Assembly: GCA_026168455.1 (NCBI GenBank)
Contig: CM047426.1
Span: 70,645,986-70,709,985, forward strand
Length of the DNA stretch: 64,000 bases
From: Theocolax elegans
Taxonomy: Eukaryota; Arthropoda; Insecta; Hymenoptera; Cerocephalidae
Reading direction: 5' to 3'
Shown: in pieces, positions 1 through 10,124 of the stretch
Layout: each line of letters starts with the position of its first letter
How positions within the stretch are numbered: the stretch's first letter is position 1
The notes under the pieces: generated by a model
Seen by the model: only the letters and a program-made list of their open reading frames with translations
Database searches by the model: none
Told to the model about the DNA's origin: nothing
Made by a program: the position numbers and the translations under genes

Positions 1-416
1 GTAGACGATATTATTATATGTATAAAAAAAGAACACATACAGGTCGTAATTGATGCTTTTAATGGTTTTATCGAGGAATTACCATTCACACACGAACTGA
101 AAACAAATAGTAGGATTAATTTTTTGGATATTTCTTTAATTAGAAAAAACAATAGTATCAAGACTAATTGGTATATAAAATCATCGAATTCTGGTATAAT
201 TCTTAATTTCAATTCGAATCACACAGTTAATCAAAAGAAAAATATCGTATATAATTTAATTGACAGAGCGATTTTATTATCCCATTCGATTACCATCATG
301 AAAATATTAAAATTGTAAAACAAATTTTACATAAAAAAAATTACCCACGAGAGTTTTATAACCTCACAATTCAAGAGAGGCTTCGTAAATTTAGATTTAC
401 TAACAACAAGGCAAAA
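1..416 (+). pseudogene. Penelope-like element reverse transcriptase, 3' part
   Basis: The window opens inside a reading frame that starts VDDII, the second half of an RT YxDD catalytic box. It continues through NFLDI, a W-Y-x-K-S-S-x-S-G block and an SNHTVNQKK stretch, then ends with RAILLSHS at 318. This order (catalytic box, NFLD, WY-K-SG, KK) is typical of Penelope-like elements rather than LINEs or LTR elements. After a frameshift near 300 the continuation NIKIVKQILHKKNYP is readable in another frame. The enzyme would prime on target DNA in the nucleus. The copy is broken and cut by the window edge. No ordinary start codon is expected at this position. Confidence 0.75.
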
Positions 417-572
417 ATGAACAAGAAATTTCCTTTTTTTTCCTTTACCATTTTACAAAAATTTTTGTAATAATAGCTCAGTTATGTTAAAAAAGTATAA
501 TATTTCAACTGTACCTACTCTTAGTAATTAACGAGTGTGATAAAATTAGGAAAAGATGCACAAACGGAAATA

Positions 573-760
573 GACTGTTGTGGTATAGTTCACAAATTTG
601 ATTGTAAAAACTGTGCGGCAACATACGTGGGTGAAACTAAACGAGCTCTTAAGGAAAGTATTAATAAACATAAAAAATCACGAAATCCTGAATCAATAGT
701 TAATTAACATATCATACAAAAAAGCATGAATTTGATTTTGAAAATGTTAAAATTTTATAA
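573..760 (+). pseudogene. GIY-YIG-type endonuclease remnant of the Penelope-like element
   Basis: A frame from 573 to a TAA at 705 reads CCGIVHKFDCKNC then TYVGETKRALKESINKHK. This has the paired cysteines and the YVG block of the GIY-YIG nuclease that many Penelope-like elements carry after the RT. After a one-base shift, HEFDFENVKIL is readable up to about 760 and matches the usual C-terminal block of this domain. Position, strand and spacing fit the RT fragment upstream, so both belong to one decayed copy. The nuclease would nick target DNA for insertion. Several shifts and stops make it non-functional. Confidence 0.65.
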
Positions 761-842
761 AATCTTAAAATGTTATTCAATTTATGTTGTTTTCTTCAAA
801 TTATTTTTCTCGTCTGAAATTGTACATCGTATATATATATAT

Positions 843-1798
843 ATATGGGCTATTTCACGTCAAGTGGTACGATGAAAATTTTACATCGCTCCAAAATTTG
901 AGAACAGGATGGAAATATCTTCAAGAAGATAGAAAAAAAATTTTAGGTGTTAAAAATAATTTGCCTAAGAGTTATTCCACCATGAAAAATGGAAATTTTT
1001 CAATTTTTTAGAAAATTTTCTATTTTTAAAGCCATTTATCTCAAAATCTATTAATTTTTTTGAAAAAACATTACAAACAACTTTGGTTCAAAATAATCTT
1101 TAGAACTTATCTACCTGGGTTACAATTCTTAATTTTAAAATCTCGAAGAGATAGGGCACTCGAAAATATTGAATATCAAAAAAAGGCGACCACGCCACAA
1201 TCGATTTTGATCTAACACCGTTTAAAAGATCACATTTTTCGAGAGCTTGCGAATGGCGGTGGTTAGCTTATTGGCCAAGACCGCTGTTGTAAGTTATCCC
1301 TCATAAACATGATAAAATCACTAATTTTCATGTATTTTAGGGCATAACCTACAACAGCGGTCTTAGCCAATAATCTAACTACCGCCATTCGAAAGCTCTC
1401 AAAAAATGTGATCTTTTGAGCGGTGTTAGATCAAAATCGATTGTGGCGTGGTCGCCTTTTTTTGATATTCAATATTTTCGAGTGCCCTATCTCTTCGAGA
1501 TTTTAAAATTAAGAATTGTAACCCAGGTAGATAAGTTCTAAAGATTATTTTGAACAAAAGTCGTTTGTAATGTTTTTTCAAAAAAATTGATAGATTTTGA
1601 GATAAATGGCTTTAAAAATAGAAAATTTTCTAAAAAATTGAAAAATTTCCATTTTTCATGGTGGAATAACTTTTAGGCAAATTATTTTTAACACCTAAAA
1701 TTTTTTTTCTATCTTCTTGAAGATATTTCCAGCCTGTTCTCAAATTTTGGAGCGATTTAAAATTTTCATCGTACCACTTGACGTGAAATAGCCCATAT
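843..1798. mobile_element. Foldback element, family FB-1, full palindrome
   Basis: The two halves are inverted copies of each other over about 460 bases each. They start with GGGCTATTTCACGTCAAGTG (847) and end with its complement at 1794, around a short centre near 1310-1325. The flanks are TA-rich. The arms contain the CGACCACGCCACAATCGAT block on one side and its complement on the other. There is no coding capacity beyond chance frames. Related copies lie at 22078-22494 and 22527-23524. This is a non-autonomous foldback or long-TIR MITE; the superfamily is not assignable from the ends. Confidence 0.85.
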
Positions 1799-1862
1799 GT
1801 TTATACTGATCGACAAAATTTTCACTTGACTCGACTCTAATGTAACAGTAACGTATTCTGAC

Positions 1863-1908
1863 GTAGCATTTTTCTACCTAAAAGTAGAAAAATCCCGTAT
1901 GCTACGTA
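1863..1908. repeat. Small hairpin repeat (ACGTAGCAT ... ATGCTACGT)
   Basis: ACGTAGCATTTTTCTACC is followed within 20 bases by its near complement ending in ATGCTACGT. A diverged copy in the opposite orientation lies at 19834-19882. Both sit just upstream of copies of the same dispersed repeat (1912-2265 and 20062-20470), so hairpin and repeat may be parts of one element. Confidence 0.5.
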
Positions 1909-1911
1909 CAA

Positions 1912-2265
1912 CAGGTAATTATTACTCTCGATATAATTTTAGATAAGTACAAGGGGGATTATTCTTCCTTCTTCATCCTGTCAAAATGGCTGTCTCAGCA
2001 CATGCCGAGATCTGCTACCTGTGTCGTGGATCCTTGCCTCGCCGACGGGAAAATGGCGGGACCATTAAATTCTTTCTTTCACTTAACTCTATCTGGGGGG
2101 AGGGAGAGTATTAAAATGGGTAAATAAATCATGCAATCTTCCTCTTATTCACTACAAGTTCTATTATATAATGCGAATACTATCTCGATAATTATACAGG
2201 AATTCCCCGATACAACATAGGAAAACATATATTTTTTATTTATCTTTATTCGCAATAGAAAAAGA
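1912..2265. repeat. Dispersed repeat R1, copy 1
   Basis: From TAATTATTACTCTCGATATA onward this matches 20067-20470 closely by eye, including AAAATGGCTGTCTCAG and CCGACGGGAMAATGGCGGG. Copy 1 lacks about 56 bases present in copy 2 (after TAAATAAATCAT). It has no convincing reading frame. It is a non-coding interspersed repeat of unknown class. Confidence 0.7.
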
Positions 2266-2277
2266 AAATAAAAAGTT

Positions 2278-3290
2278 ATATCCAAACATCGTCATTCACT
2301 ATTATAACAAAAAAAAGAAATGTGGCCGGCGGGCAGTCCACTTACCACACGCGAGTCTTTACAATCAAATCCTTCCAACAAGATACAAAGCGTTTTCTCG
2401 ATTCACCGCAATCAAAGTATTCTCGTCTCCCTCAAATTCTCTGTTCGGAAAAACTTCTGCACCAATAGCTTCCTTCACCAATAAGATAATCAAAAACATC
2501 AAGAATACTTCCCAAAAACTCAAAAGAACACCGGCGTCTCTTATGGTAGATTCGCTAGTAGTAAATCTCTTCCTTCTTTTTCCGCTTTCCTCTCCACTTT
2601 CTCCTATTTCCATCATGGCCGACCCGCGTCGCTGTCAATTTCCTACATTTGAATATGGCACCTACTCTCCATTGTTGGCAGGTCAACAGGTATTAGCGAT
2701 CATGCTGCCACCATTATTGGCTCGTAAAGTCGTTTAAAAGTGGCGGCACGACTTCCATTATCTACCCGTGGTGTTAGCTGATTCTGAGAGACTCCCGCGC
2801 TTCGTTGTGCCGGCGCGCTCTTTCGTCGGTCCTCGTTGTACATGCGAATGAGCTTCTCCCTCCCCTCACCGCCATCCCCTAAGTAAACGCATACGGCAGT
2901 CTGCTACGCGCACGAGTCCGGTCTCTTTCTGTCTCTCTCACTTTCGCCTTTACGAGGGACGTTGTGTTGTTAGTGATAATCCGGACCAAGTGCGACTCCA
3001 CGGCGACGATGTCTCATCGAGGTGTTGCTCGAGCGGGTCGACGACTCCATCAGGTTCGCATCATACGACGAATAACCTCTTGTCTTCGACTTAGTTGGTG
3101 CTATGGTAAGTATTCATATTTATATTCGTATTTATATTCGTCTCTCCAACACATGAAACAAAACAAATTCCATCCATTTCCATTATTTACTTTCCTTTCC
3201 TTTATTTGTTTAAACAATTCGGTGATGAGGATAGCTCAGGCTGTCTTGCTACCTCTTTGTTTACTTTCCCCTAACCTCACTGTAAACACA
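2278..3290. repeat. Dispersed repeat R2 (bidirectional promoter-like module), copy 1
   Basis: This block matches 40123-41268 along its length by eye. It is GC-richer than its surroundings. It has a consensus splice donor on each strand facing outward: minus strand ...GTG|GTAAGTGG at about 2346, and plus strand ...ATG|GTAAGTATT at 3106. On the plus strand a short frame begins at ATGGCCGACCCGCG (2615) and closes at the TAA after LLARKVV (2737). On the minus strand an 83-codon frame runs 2616-2365. These frames are weak evidence of translation. It could be a duplicated bidirectional promoter with first exons, or an unknown element. Confidence 0.6.
2365..2616 (-). CDS. Small hypothetical ORF in repeat R2 (83 aa)
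   Basis: The frame begins MMEIGESGEESGKRRKRF, so it has a basic patch early. It then has a hydrophobic stretch (FWEVFLMFLIILLV) that could be a membrane segment, and an acidic tail. The second copy of the repeat (near 40455) keeps the same frame for most of its length but has an in-frame stop after the basic part, which argues against a conserved protein. The frame ends 18 bases before a splice donor. I do not recognise the product. Confidence 0.2.
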   Translation of the reverse strand: MMEIGESGEESGKRRKRFTTSESTIRDAGVLLSFWEVFLMFLIILLVKEAIGAEVFPNREFEGDENTLIAVNRENALYLVGRI

Positions 3291-4140
3291 TGTCAACTTT
3301 ACCCCTAACCTATCCTATACAATCCATTAATTATTAATAACTTTCTTAGCCTATAGTTTAAATGTTTACATAAATTGATACCTATTGATTATTAACATTT
3401 TCTTTACAGGTAACGATTCCCAGGGCCAGCGGAAGGAATCGTTTCAGCCAAACAGAGGTTTTCTCTGACCCAGGAGGAGCGTTTGCAGCAATAATGCACA
3501 GGTAATGCTTAGGCCTAAGCATTACCTGTGCTAAGTGAGAAGTTCCAGTAATAGTATTTTAGATATTTGTAATTTTTATTAATATAATATATATTTCAGG
3601 TACAGGACATTTTATTGAAAAAATTTTTCTTTTTCTTTTTTGATGCGTGTAAGGTATTCACTACCTCACAACACCCCCCTCCTAAGTCAGAACACACTCC
3701 TGCAAGGAGAGTGGACTGCACTTACATAACAACTGGCCAAAGCGATAATCATCACCGATCACACATAAACCATTACCACTCATTCATTCCAACATCAATT
3801 CCCATACTTCTGCCCAAAAATTGTCTTATCGTATTAGCCATCCAGGAAATAAATAAATAAAAAAGAATCAAACTTAAAAGTTATAAAATAATTAATACCT
3901 AATAATAATAATGATATATATACACATAAAATAAGATAAAAATGTTTGTTACCATCCAATACTTACTCTCATTTCTATGTTTCCTTATTTTAGTACATCC
4001 TTCCATCAACTTCATTAGACCTCATCTCAACCATCGATTCTACTATCTCTTCGCCTTCATCTCTATAATCTGTCCTTACTAATTTCCTGAAAATTAAGGT
4101 TTACCATCATTTACTATTTTTCAAACCATGACTTCTTCTG
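3291..4140. other. Region without clear genes; splice-like signals
   Basis: The stretch is AT-rich. It has acceptor-like tracts followed by GC-richer islands: TTTCTTTACAG at about 3400-3410, and TATTTCAG near 3592-3599. If real, these would pair with the donor at 3106 in repeat R2. No sustained reading frame crosses them. The palindrome at 3496-3531 is listed separately. Confidence 0.35.
3496..3531. repeat. Perfect 36-bp palindrome
   Basis: GCACAGGTAATGCTTAGG is followed directly, with no loop, by its exact complement. The centre is AGGCCT. It contains ACAGGTAA, a splice-junction-like string, once on each strand. Confidence 0.9.
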
Positions 4141-4716
4141 TCATTTTCGCTCGCCATGTCCATCCTTACTAATATTATTTCTCGCCAATCCTTTCATTCC
4201 ACCATTATTTTCTTCATCATAGTTTTCTCCATCATCGTCATCTTCTTCTTCTCCTTTCCATTCCTTTTGGTGGGAATATAATGCATCAGGAACGTGGTTA
4301 AGAGCACCTTTCCTGTGTACTATATCAAAGTCCCATTCCATCATTTCTAATGCCCACCTTGCCAGTCTACCAGATGGTTCCTTTTTGTTCCTCAGCCACT
4401 TTAGTGCCATGTGATCAGTTATGACAGTGAAGTAGTAACATTCGATGTAGGGTCTCAGTTTTGTAATTGCTCATAGGACTGCTAGGCATTCTTTTTCCGA
4501 AAGTGAGTAGTTCCTTTCAGCATCATTGAGGACCCTACTTATGTAAATTATCGGGTGTTCACCATCATCGAAATATTGCGTCAGCAATGCGCTAATGGCG
4601 TTGTTACTGGCATCCGTCTGTAGGCAGAAGGGCTTAGTCAAATCGGGACGGGCAAGTACTGGGGCTCTCGAAATAGCATCCTTCAATTTCTCAAAAGCTT
4701 CCTATTGTTCCTGTTC
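4141..4716 (-). pseudogene. Gypsy-C RNase H domain, truncated
   Basis: On the minus strand this continues the RT at 4717-5487. It shows ARPDLTKPFCLQTDAS, with the catalytic Asp of the RNase H TDAS block, then ERNYSLSEKECLAVL. After an in-frame stop near 4470 it shows WALEMMEWDFDIVHRKGALN and NHVPDALY, the C-terminal RNase H and tether region of Ty3/gypsy pol. The frame then turns into a D/E/K-rich tail and ends at 4141. No HHCC or DDE integrase follows, so the element is truncated at its 3' side or ended here. Confidence 0.8.
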
Positions 4717-5487
4717 TCATTTCCACTTCATTGTTTTCTTCAATAGCTTTAATAAAGGGATTTTCGTTTCCGAGTCCTTGTCTAAGAAACGTGAGTACCA
4801 TCCTATCATCCCAAGAAATCTTCTTAAATGCTTAACGTCTTTTGGGATAGGATAGTTTTTAATTGATGCTATCTTTTCCGCATCTGTACGTAAACCGTCT
4901 TTATCCAACACATAGCCGAGATAAGTGACGCTTGAACAGTAAAATTCACATTTATCTTTATTAATCGTTAAGCCATACTTCACCAGTTTCTTCAGTACTT
5001 CTTCTAACCAGCGCATGTGCTCCTCAAATGACTCTGTGGCTACTATGATGTCATTAAGGTAACCAAACACATGTGGTACATATTCCGGGCCAAACAGAGC
5101 ATCAATAAGCCGTTGGAATGTCATCGGAGCATTCGTCAAACCAAATGGCATGCGGGTAAATTGAAAAAGACCTTTACCTGGAACCGAAAATGCGGTAAAT
5201 CTTTTGCTAGATTTATCCAATGATACTTGATAGAAGGCTTGGCATAGATCAATTTTAGGGATATAACGTGCATGTCTCATTCTATCCAATATAGTATCCA
5301 TGGTTGGTACAAGGTACGCGTCTCTTATCGTCTGCTTATTGAGATGCCTATGGTCTATACAGAATCTATAAGTTCCATCAGATTTCTTCACCATCACTGG
5401 AGTACTTATATAATCACTAGCGCCCCATTTTTGGTGACTATCTACGTAATTTGAGGCGAATGGGTATTGATCCTGGTACGATTGCAA
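4717..5487 (-). pseudogene. Gypsy-C reverse transcriptase with altered catalytic box
   Basis: The frame carries the ordered RT blocks of Ty3/gypsy: VMVKKSDGTYRFCIDHRHLN, then IPKIDLCQAFYQV (motif A), FTRMPFGLTNAPMTFQR (motif B), GYLNDIIVATESFEEH (motif C), YLGYVLDKDG and RRFLGMIGWYSRF. The catalytic box, normally Y-L/V-D-D, reads Y-L-N-D, so one metal-binding Asp is replaced by Asn. It would copy element RNA into DNA in virus-like particles, but this change should abolish polymerisation. It lies between the linker at 5438-5905 and the RNase H part at 4141-4716. The homology does not begin with an ordinary start; the domain is part of a polyprotein. Confidence 0.88.
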
Positions 5488-5905
5488 TGTGATGTTCTAT
5501 AATGTTTGCCATCATAGGTGACGTAGAAGGAGGAGGTAGTACTTGAGATACTAGCTTTTCCACCTTATGTCTGTATGGGTTTGACAATTCAGAGATTCCA
5601 GCACATTCAGCAAATATTACCGAATCTTCATTGATCTCATTACCATCAAATGTTTTGTGCCATGGGCCCTCATAAACGCGCCATAACCTAAATTTGTGAC
5701 GTTTATTGACATCCCATTTAGCACAAAAATCTTTACCAAGTACTACATCATGTTCAAAAATTTCTTGTGCTTTCAATTCTAGTATTCTAACGTGTCCATC
5801 CACTTCAAGTTTTAATTTCAAAATTCCTACCGTTTTATTTATTCCTCCATGAGCATTCTTAACATAGGAATCCGAGGGTAGGAGTCTATCTTCGAATTTC
5901 TCCAC
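5438..5905 (-). pseudogene. Gypsy-C protease-RT linker
   Basis: This 155-codon frame includes EHDVVLGKDFCAKWDV, the usual flap/C-terminal block after a retropepsin (L-G-x-D-F). It ends with a segment resembling the EHHI...IPIRLKLRR motif that precedes gypsy RTs. It overlaps the RT frame by about 50 bases in another frame, so a frameshift separates the two. It is preceded by the DSG protease fragment. Function as a separate protein is unlikely. Confidence 0.7.
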
Positions 5906-6102
5906 TACCCGCGGTCCTGCACTGAAATCATTGCACCTGAATCCAACAATCCTCTAAATATGTGTCCACCTATATTTAAGCATACGAATCCTCTGTTTTC
6001 CAAACTATTGTCTGCCACTATCTTTTGTACGTCTTCATTCTTCCTATTTACTTCATCATTTATCCTCTCATTAGTTTTCTCTTCCGAATTTACTTTATTC
6101 AT
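5905..6102 (-). pseudogene. Gypsy-C aspartic protease, N-terminal part
   Basis: The frame ends in CLNIGGHIFRGLLDSGAMIS. The D-S-G-A is the catalytic loop of a retropepsin, which would cleave the Gag-Pol polyprotein. The frame stops shortly after (SVQDRG) and the rest continues in the neighbouring frame at 5438-5905, so there is a frameshift just after the active site. Confidence 0.75.
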
Positions 6103-6662
6103 CGTAATAGCATAATTTCTTTTCTGATCCTCTTCAACATTTTTCCTCTTTTTTGTTTATCATCAATATTCTTCTCAATTTTCTTATCTTCGATTTTTGT
6201 CCATTTGCTCCAATCTAGATCCATAATATTACAGGCTGTGTGTTTATTTTCTGTTGATACTGTAGAGTTCCTAATCGTTATCAAGTTGCTAGGTTGTTTA
6301 GCTGTACTTCCATCATGGTTTCTTGCGTTAACCGTTGTACTTGCTTTTTGATCGTTTAAATTCTCGCTTATCTTTTGAAATAAATCATCAACTGCTGTAA
6401 GTAACATTGGTAATTTGTCGTAATCGGACTTTTGTTCCTCTACAAATATTTTCTTCATTTATTCATTAGGCTTAACGTAATTCAGGGTGCTCCTGTCACA
6501 CCCGGAATTGTTTTCACCATCATTAACTTCATTAACAATTGTCTCTTCACATACATCCTTCTTTAATTTATTTTTATCGTTTACTTCATTTATCTTCGTC
6601 TTTGAGTTGTCGCTTGGTAGGTGCTTTACTTCTTCCGTCTTCTTCACAAACACTACATTCAT
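6099..6662 (-). pseudogene. Gypsy-C Asn/Lys-rich linker between nucleocapsid and protease
   Basis: Two adjoining minus-strand frames (6459-6662 and 6099-6458) have low-complexity N, K, D and E content and no recognisable domain. Their place between zinc knuckles and protease suggests a polyprotein spacer. A stop separates them. Only position supports the call. Confidence 0.45.
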
Positions 6663-6713
6663 CTTCTCTGTTCAATTAATATTACTATTTCTTTTCGGGC
6701 AGTGTGTTCGAGT

Positions 6714-6953
6714 TTATTGTCTCTGCACGAATGTTTGGGATCCCTGCAGCTGTTGCTGAGCATTGCCGTTTTCCCATGCTTGTTTTAACGGTACGCATGT
6801 CGGACAGTTATTAAACGCATATCTTTGAGTCCCGCAAACTTGGCATGAGAAACTGTTCTGTTGCAATCTAGATGGGCAGAAGTTAGCCTTGTGTCCATTT
6901 TGTTTGCAGACATAGCAAGTTATGGATGGACATTCTGAGGCTCTGTGTACCAC
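6714..6953 (-). pseudogene. Gypsy-C nucleocapsid zinc knuckles
   Basis: The frame includes ECPSITCYVCKQNGHKANFC, with a CX2CX4HX4C zinc knuckle (CYVCKQNGHKANFC). A second cysteine cluster CQVCGTQRYAFNNCPTC follows, in which the His position is not conserved. Such knuckles bind element RNA in Gag. It lies directly after the Gly/Asn-rich linker at 6920-7312, in a different frame. Confidence 0.8.
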
Positions 6954-7312
6954 CTGATTACAGTGGAAACAGGCTCTTTGAAGAGGCCAACGAATCTTTG
7001 ATTAGCAGCAGAGTTTCCAACTTGTGACTGTTGGTTAAACCGAGGCCTGGCACCTGTTGCATTCTTAGAGAAATTGCCTTGGTTACCAGCACTTCTCCAA
7101 TTTCCAACGTTTCCTGCGTTGTTAGCCGAATTTCCAGCATTCCCCGTGTTTCCATAACCACCATTGTTTTGTTTAAATGGTCGATTGTTTTGCCAGTTTG
7201 TCAATTTTTGTATTGGCTGTCCGTTTTGTTGAGGTCTAATCACATTTGCAGCCAATTGAGGTACATTTACGACAGCTACTGTCGGTGGAGGCATCATATC
7301 AGGCAACTCCAC
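6920..7312 (-). pseudogene. Gypsy-C Gag linker, Asn/Gly-rich
   Basis: The frame is rich in N, G, Q and A (NNGGYGNTGNAGNSANNAGN) and resembles a disordered spacer between capsid and nucleocapsid. It overlaps the zinc-knuckle frame. It has no catalytic signature. Confidence 0.5.
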
Positions 7313-7399
7313 TGTTGCTTGTATGGTTGGTTCCTTCGACGATTGTTTCGCCTTTTCATTAATACTCTTTTTGATGCTTTTGTTTTTCTTATCCTCTCT

Positions 7400-7960
7400 T
7401 TAGACAGGGCAAGTTTCCGACACGTCTTTTCCATCAATTACCGCAACTTTATCGACTTTCAATGACTCCGGTGCTGCTGCTTCTGGAATTTTCGTATTCT
7501 CTATTGATGGAGGTGGTCTAAACCTCTTATCCAAATCAATCTTGTCTTCATATCTTCTACTGTACTTCTCAATTTGTTTATATGTCCTCTCAGACATGTG
7601 ATCTCTATAATCTGGTTTCAATTTCCTCCAAACTACTTTGATCTGTCTAGTCATCAAAGGAGGATTCCTTAAATGCGAGAATATGTGTTTCATACAACTC
7701 ACATAGTTGGTTATGGTTTCGGACTTCCCTTGAGCTCGCTTCCAAGCTTCATCCCATACGTCAGTTTCCGACAGTTTCTTCATGAACTGTGCACAGAATG
7801 CTTTAAGGAAGTCTTTTCATCCTTTACTTCGTAATTCATGATGCACATTCGTATACCAGCGACCTGCTTTCTTCGTGAAAACAAATGGTAGACCTTTGAA
7901 AAATTGTTTATTTGTCATGTTCATGTTTATACGGAAGTTAGTTAACCTGCTTAAGAACAC
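7400..7960 (-). pseudogene. Gypsy-C Gag capsid domain
   Basis: Minus-strand frames read FLSRLTNFRINMNMTNKQFF and AGRWYTNVHHELRSKG. After an in-frame stop they continue with KAFCAQFMKKLSETDVWDEA, SETITNYVSCMKHIFSHLRN and YRDHMSERTYKQIEKYSRRY. This is the usual retrotransposon Gag helical pattern (GLP..., AxxWY, WxxFxxxFxxxF, R-x-x-x-E-x-I). It should form the particle shell. Stops near 7800 and 7400 break it. Confidence 0.7.
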
Positions 7961-8379
7961 ATTCGGATTGTCCTTTTCCTCACCAGAGTATGTAAGATTT
8001 TAACTCTTAAAACTCTGATAATTTGATCATTCTCTTGGAATTGGGAACTTTTTGACTTCTTCTTTTGTAGTTTCTTCTGTTTAGAGATTTTCTTATTTTT
8101 ATTATTCCGTACTTCATCGTCATCTGAGCTTGAGCTATGTTCACTACTACTGTTAGAATCTTCGCAGCTAGTATTATTATCATCACTGCTATCATCAGAG
8201 TCATCATCATCATCACTACTATCGTCGGGATTTGAATCACCATCTTCACTACCGTACTTTACTTTATTATTTTTCTTTGTTTTCTTTTTCTCATTTTTAT
8301 TTTTCTCATTGCTCTTTATTTTTCTGTGCTTTTTCGTGTTTATCCCCTTTTTCTTTTCAGTTTTTTGTTCTGTCTCCAT
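7951..8379 (-). pseudogene. Gypsy-C Gag N-terminal low-complexity region
   Basis: A 142-codon frame has a Lys-rich first third (KKKGINTKKHRKIKS) and then a long Asp/Ser block (DDSSDDDDDSDDSSDDNN), followed by a second Lys-rich stretch. Such alternating basic and acidic tracts precede the capsid region in some large gypsy Gags. No domain is recognised. It lies in line with the capsid fragment. Confidence 0.45.
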
Positions 8380-8442
8380 TGTCTCTTCGAATTTTGAGTT
8401 TGCTGGTGGTATTTTTCTCTTTCCGACCGCTGAAGTGGCGTA

Positions 8443-9171
8443 CTACATTGGTTCCTTAGGATAAATTATTTCTCTATCAGATTCCGATTCGTCTTCCATT
8501 TGTGGACGTCGTCTAAAATTTTTCTCGTAGGATGGTGTACTTGCCCTATGGCTTAGAGTCATTTGTTCTAGATTATCCATAAATTGGTTGACCATCTGTC
8601 TAATGCTAGTGCTTCCTACAGCTTTTCTTGTATCAGCGTTACTATCTCCCTTCATTTTAATATTTTACCGTTCATGTGTCCTTTTTCGTCTCTCTGTGTT
8701 TTCCGAGTCTGTACTGCTGCCATCATAACTAGTAACTTACGAGGTTGAGTTTCTTTGTGGTCCTTGCGAAAATGAACTCAAAGGCTTCTTACTGTTTTCC
8801 ATTTGCTTCTTGTTTCGCACATTACGTTGTTTTGAAGTCTCCTCTAGTGCTTCACAGACGGGTATCGCAGTTTGGTTGTTACTTCTCTTGGTAACCTCTG
8901 AACTTCTGGCTTTAATAATAACTGTCTGTCCAAGTTATGCAACAAAATTTTCTGTGATGTGGAAATCAATTGGATCGGACCTTGTTGCGTCTTTATTAGT
9001 CTCATCGTATTTCCTACAAATGTCGACGCTATCGATACCATTGGTGTGGAACTTGTATTTGTTGATGTAACGACACAAGCTGCAGCATTTATTGGAGCAA
9101 TTTGTTGTTCCTGCCCTGAGAGTGATGATGGTTCCATACTTGTTGATGGAATGTTGGATTATTTGTGACAT
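8443..9171 (-). pseudogene. Gypsy-C Gag N-terminus, frameshifted
   Basis: An ATG at 9171 opens MSQIIQHSINKYG. A frame change leads to a longer frame, MEPSSLSGQEQQIAPINAAA (9137-8844). A third frame at 8655-8443 starts MKGDSNADTRKAVG and ends NPMIYPKEP-like. Together they lead into the low-complexity Gag part. The start at 9171 lies inside the arm of an inverted repeat (9159-10958), so the original 5' end and LTR are not visible. Confidence 0.4.
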
Positions 9172-9413
9172 TTTCTAAAATAAGTTTTTTTATCTTATTA
9201 GGCAATGTTTCACGTAGATATACCAATAATTCAAATCTAAAATATCTTATGCGCGTTTACGAATATACCCTAATATAAGTTTTTTACAATAATAATAATA
9301 AGAATTAGAGTTTTTAAATTTTTTCAGAAAAAAATTTTATTAATACTTCTAAATGTATTTTTTACATTTCTTTTTTTACATTCTTCTCCTCGTTACTATA
9401 GTTAAAAAATTAC

Positions 9414-9811
9414 TCCATATCTAAGAAAACAGAAATTTCTCTTTTTTATTGTTTTTAAATAAAATAATACTTGCACCACCGCTGGTTATGTGTTTCAGCA
9501 TTACAGTCTAAGTTACTAATCATTTACGATTTTAAATCGATTATATCTATTCATATTACATTAAATACTAAACAAGTTTTAGCACTTCATGTAACTGCAT
9601 GAATAAATTTAAATATTAACCACTGTATCGAAGTACGGGCTTCATGAGAAACATATTATATATATGTCTTTTATATATCTTAGCTATTATCTTCAAATGT
9701 CAAAATATTTAAAAGCCCATGAAACGAAAGCGAAGGCAAAGCAATGCGTGGTGCAAGTTTATTTTATTTAAAAACAATAAAAAAGAGAAATTTCTGTTTT
9801 ATTAGATATGG
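9414..9811. mobile_element. Nested inverted-repeat element (MITE-like, ~400 bp)
   Basis: The left end (CCATATCTAAGAAAACAGAA, running on through TTTAAATAAAATAA and CTTGCACCAC) is mirrored by 9750-9811 (GTGGTGCAAG ... TTAGATATGG). The arms are about 60-65 bases. It is inserted in the inner side of the larger inverted repeat. Confidence 0.75.
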
Positions 9812-10014
9812 ACCCTAACACAAAATCTCATGTGATTTTTCAATCGGAACGCTGCCCAAACTTCCGAAAAAATAAGAAATCAACTTAAGAGTATGGAGGT
9901 CACTTTTTTAGTGATAACGCCCCCCCAGATAAGCTCAAAAATTAAGGTTTTAAAGCAATTCAGATATATTTATGGTTTTTTTTAATTTCTCACGTGAGAT
10001 TTTGTATTAGGGGA
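9811..10014. mobile_element. MITE-like element with 24-bp terminal inverted repeats
   Basis: The ends are CCCTAACACAAAATCTCATG and its near complement CACGTGAGATTTTGTATTAG. The inner ~155 bases are non-coding and include a CCCCCCC run. It abuts the previous element directly. Confidence 0.65.
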
Positions 10015-10124
10015 GAAATTAATTTTGCACAAGTGAATAATATTATAAATATTATAGTTTATTTATTGCTGTGAAATATAATAGGGCTAAACATTATAAA
10101 TTAATTTTTATGTAATATACTTTT

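Noticed and set aside
9171..9420. Gypsy-C 5' LTR
   Set aside because: The matching copy (10735-10958) is inverted, not direct, and no copy is seen near 3.9-4.1 kb.
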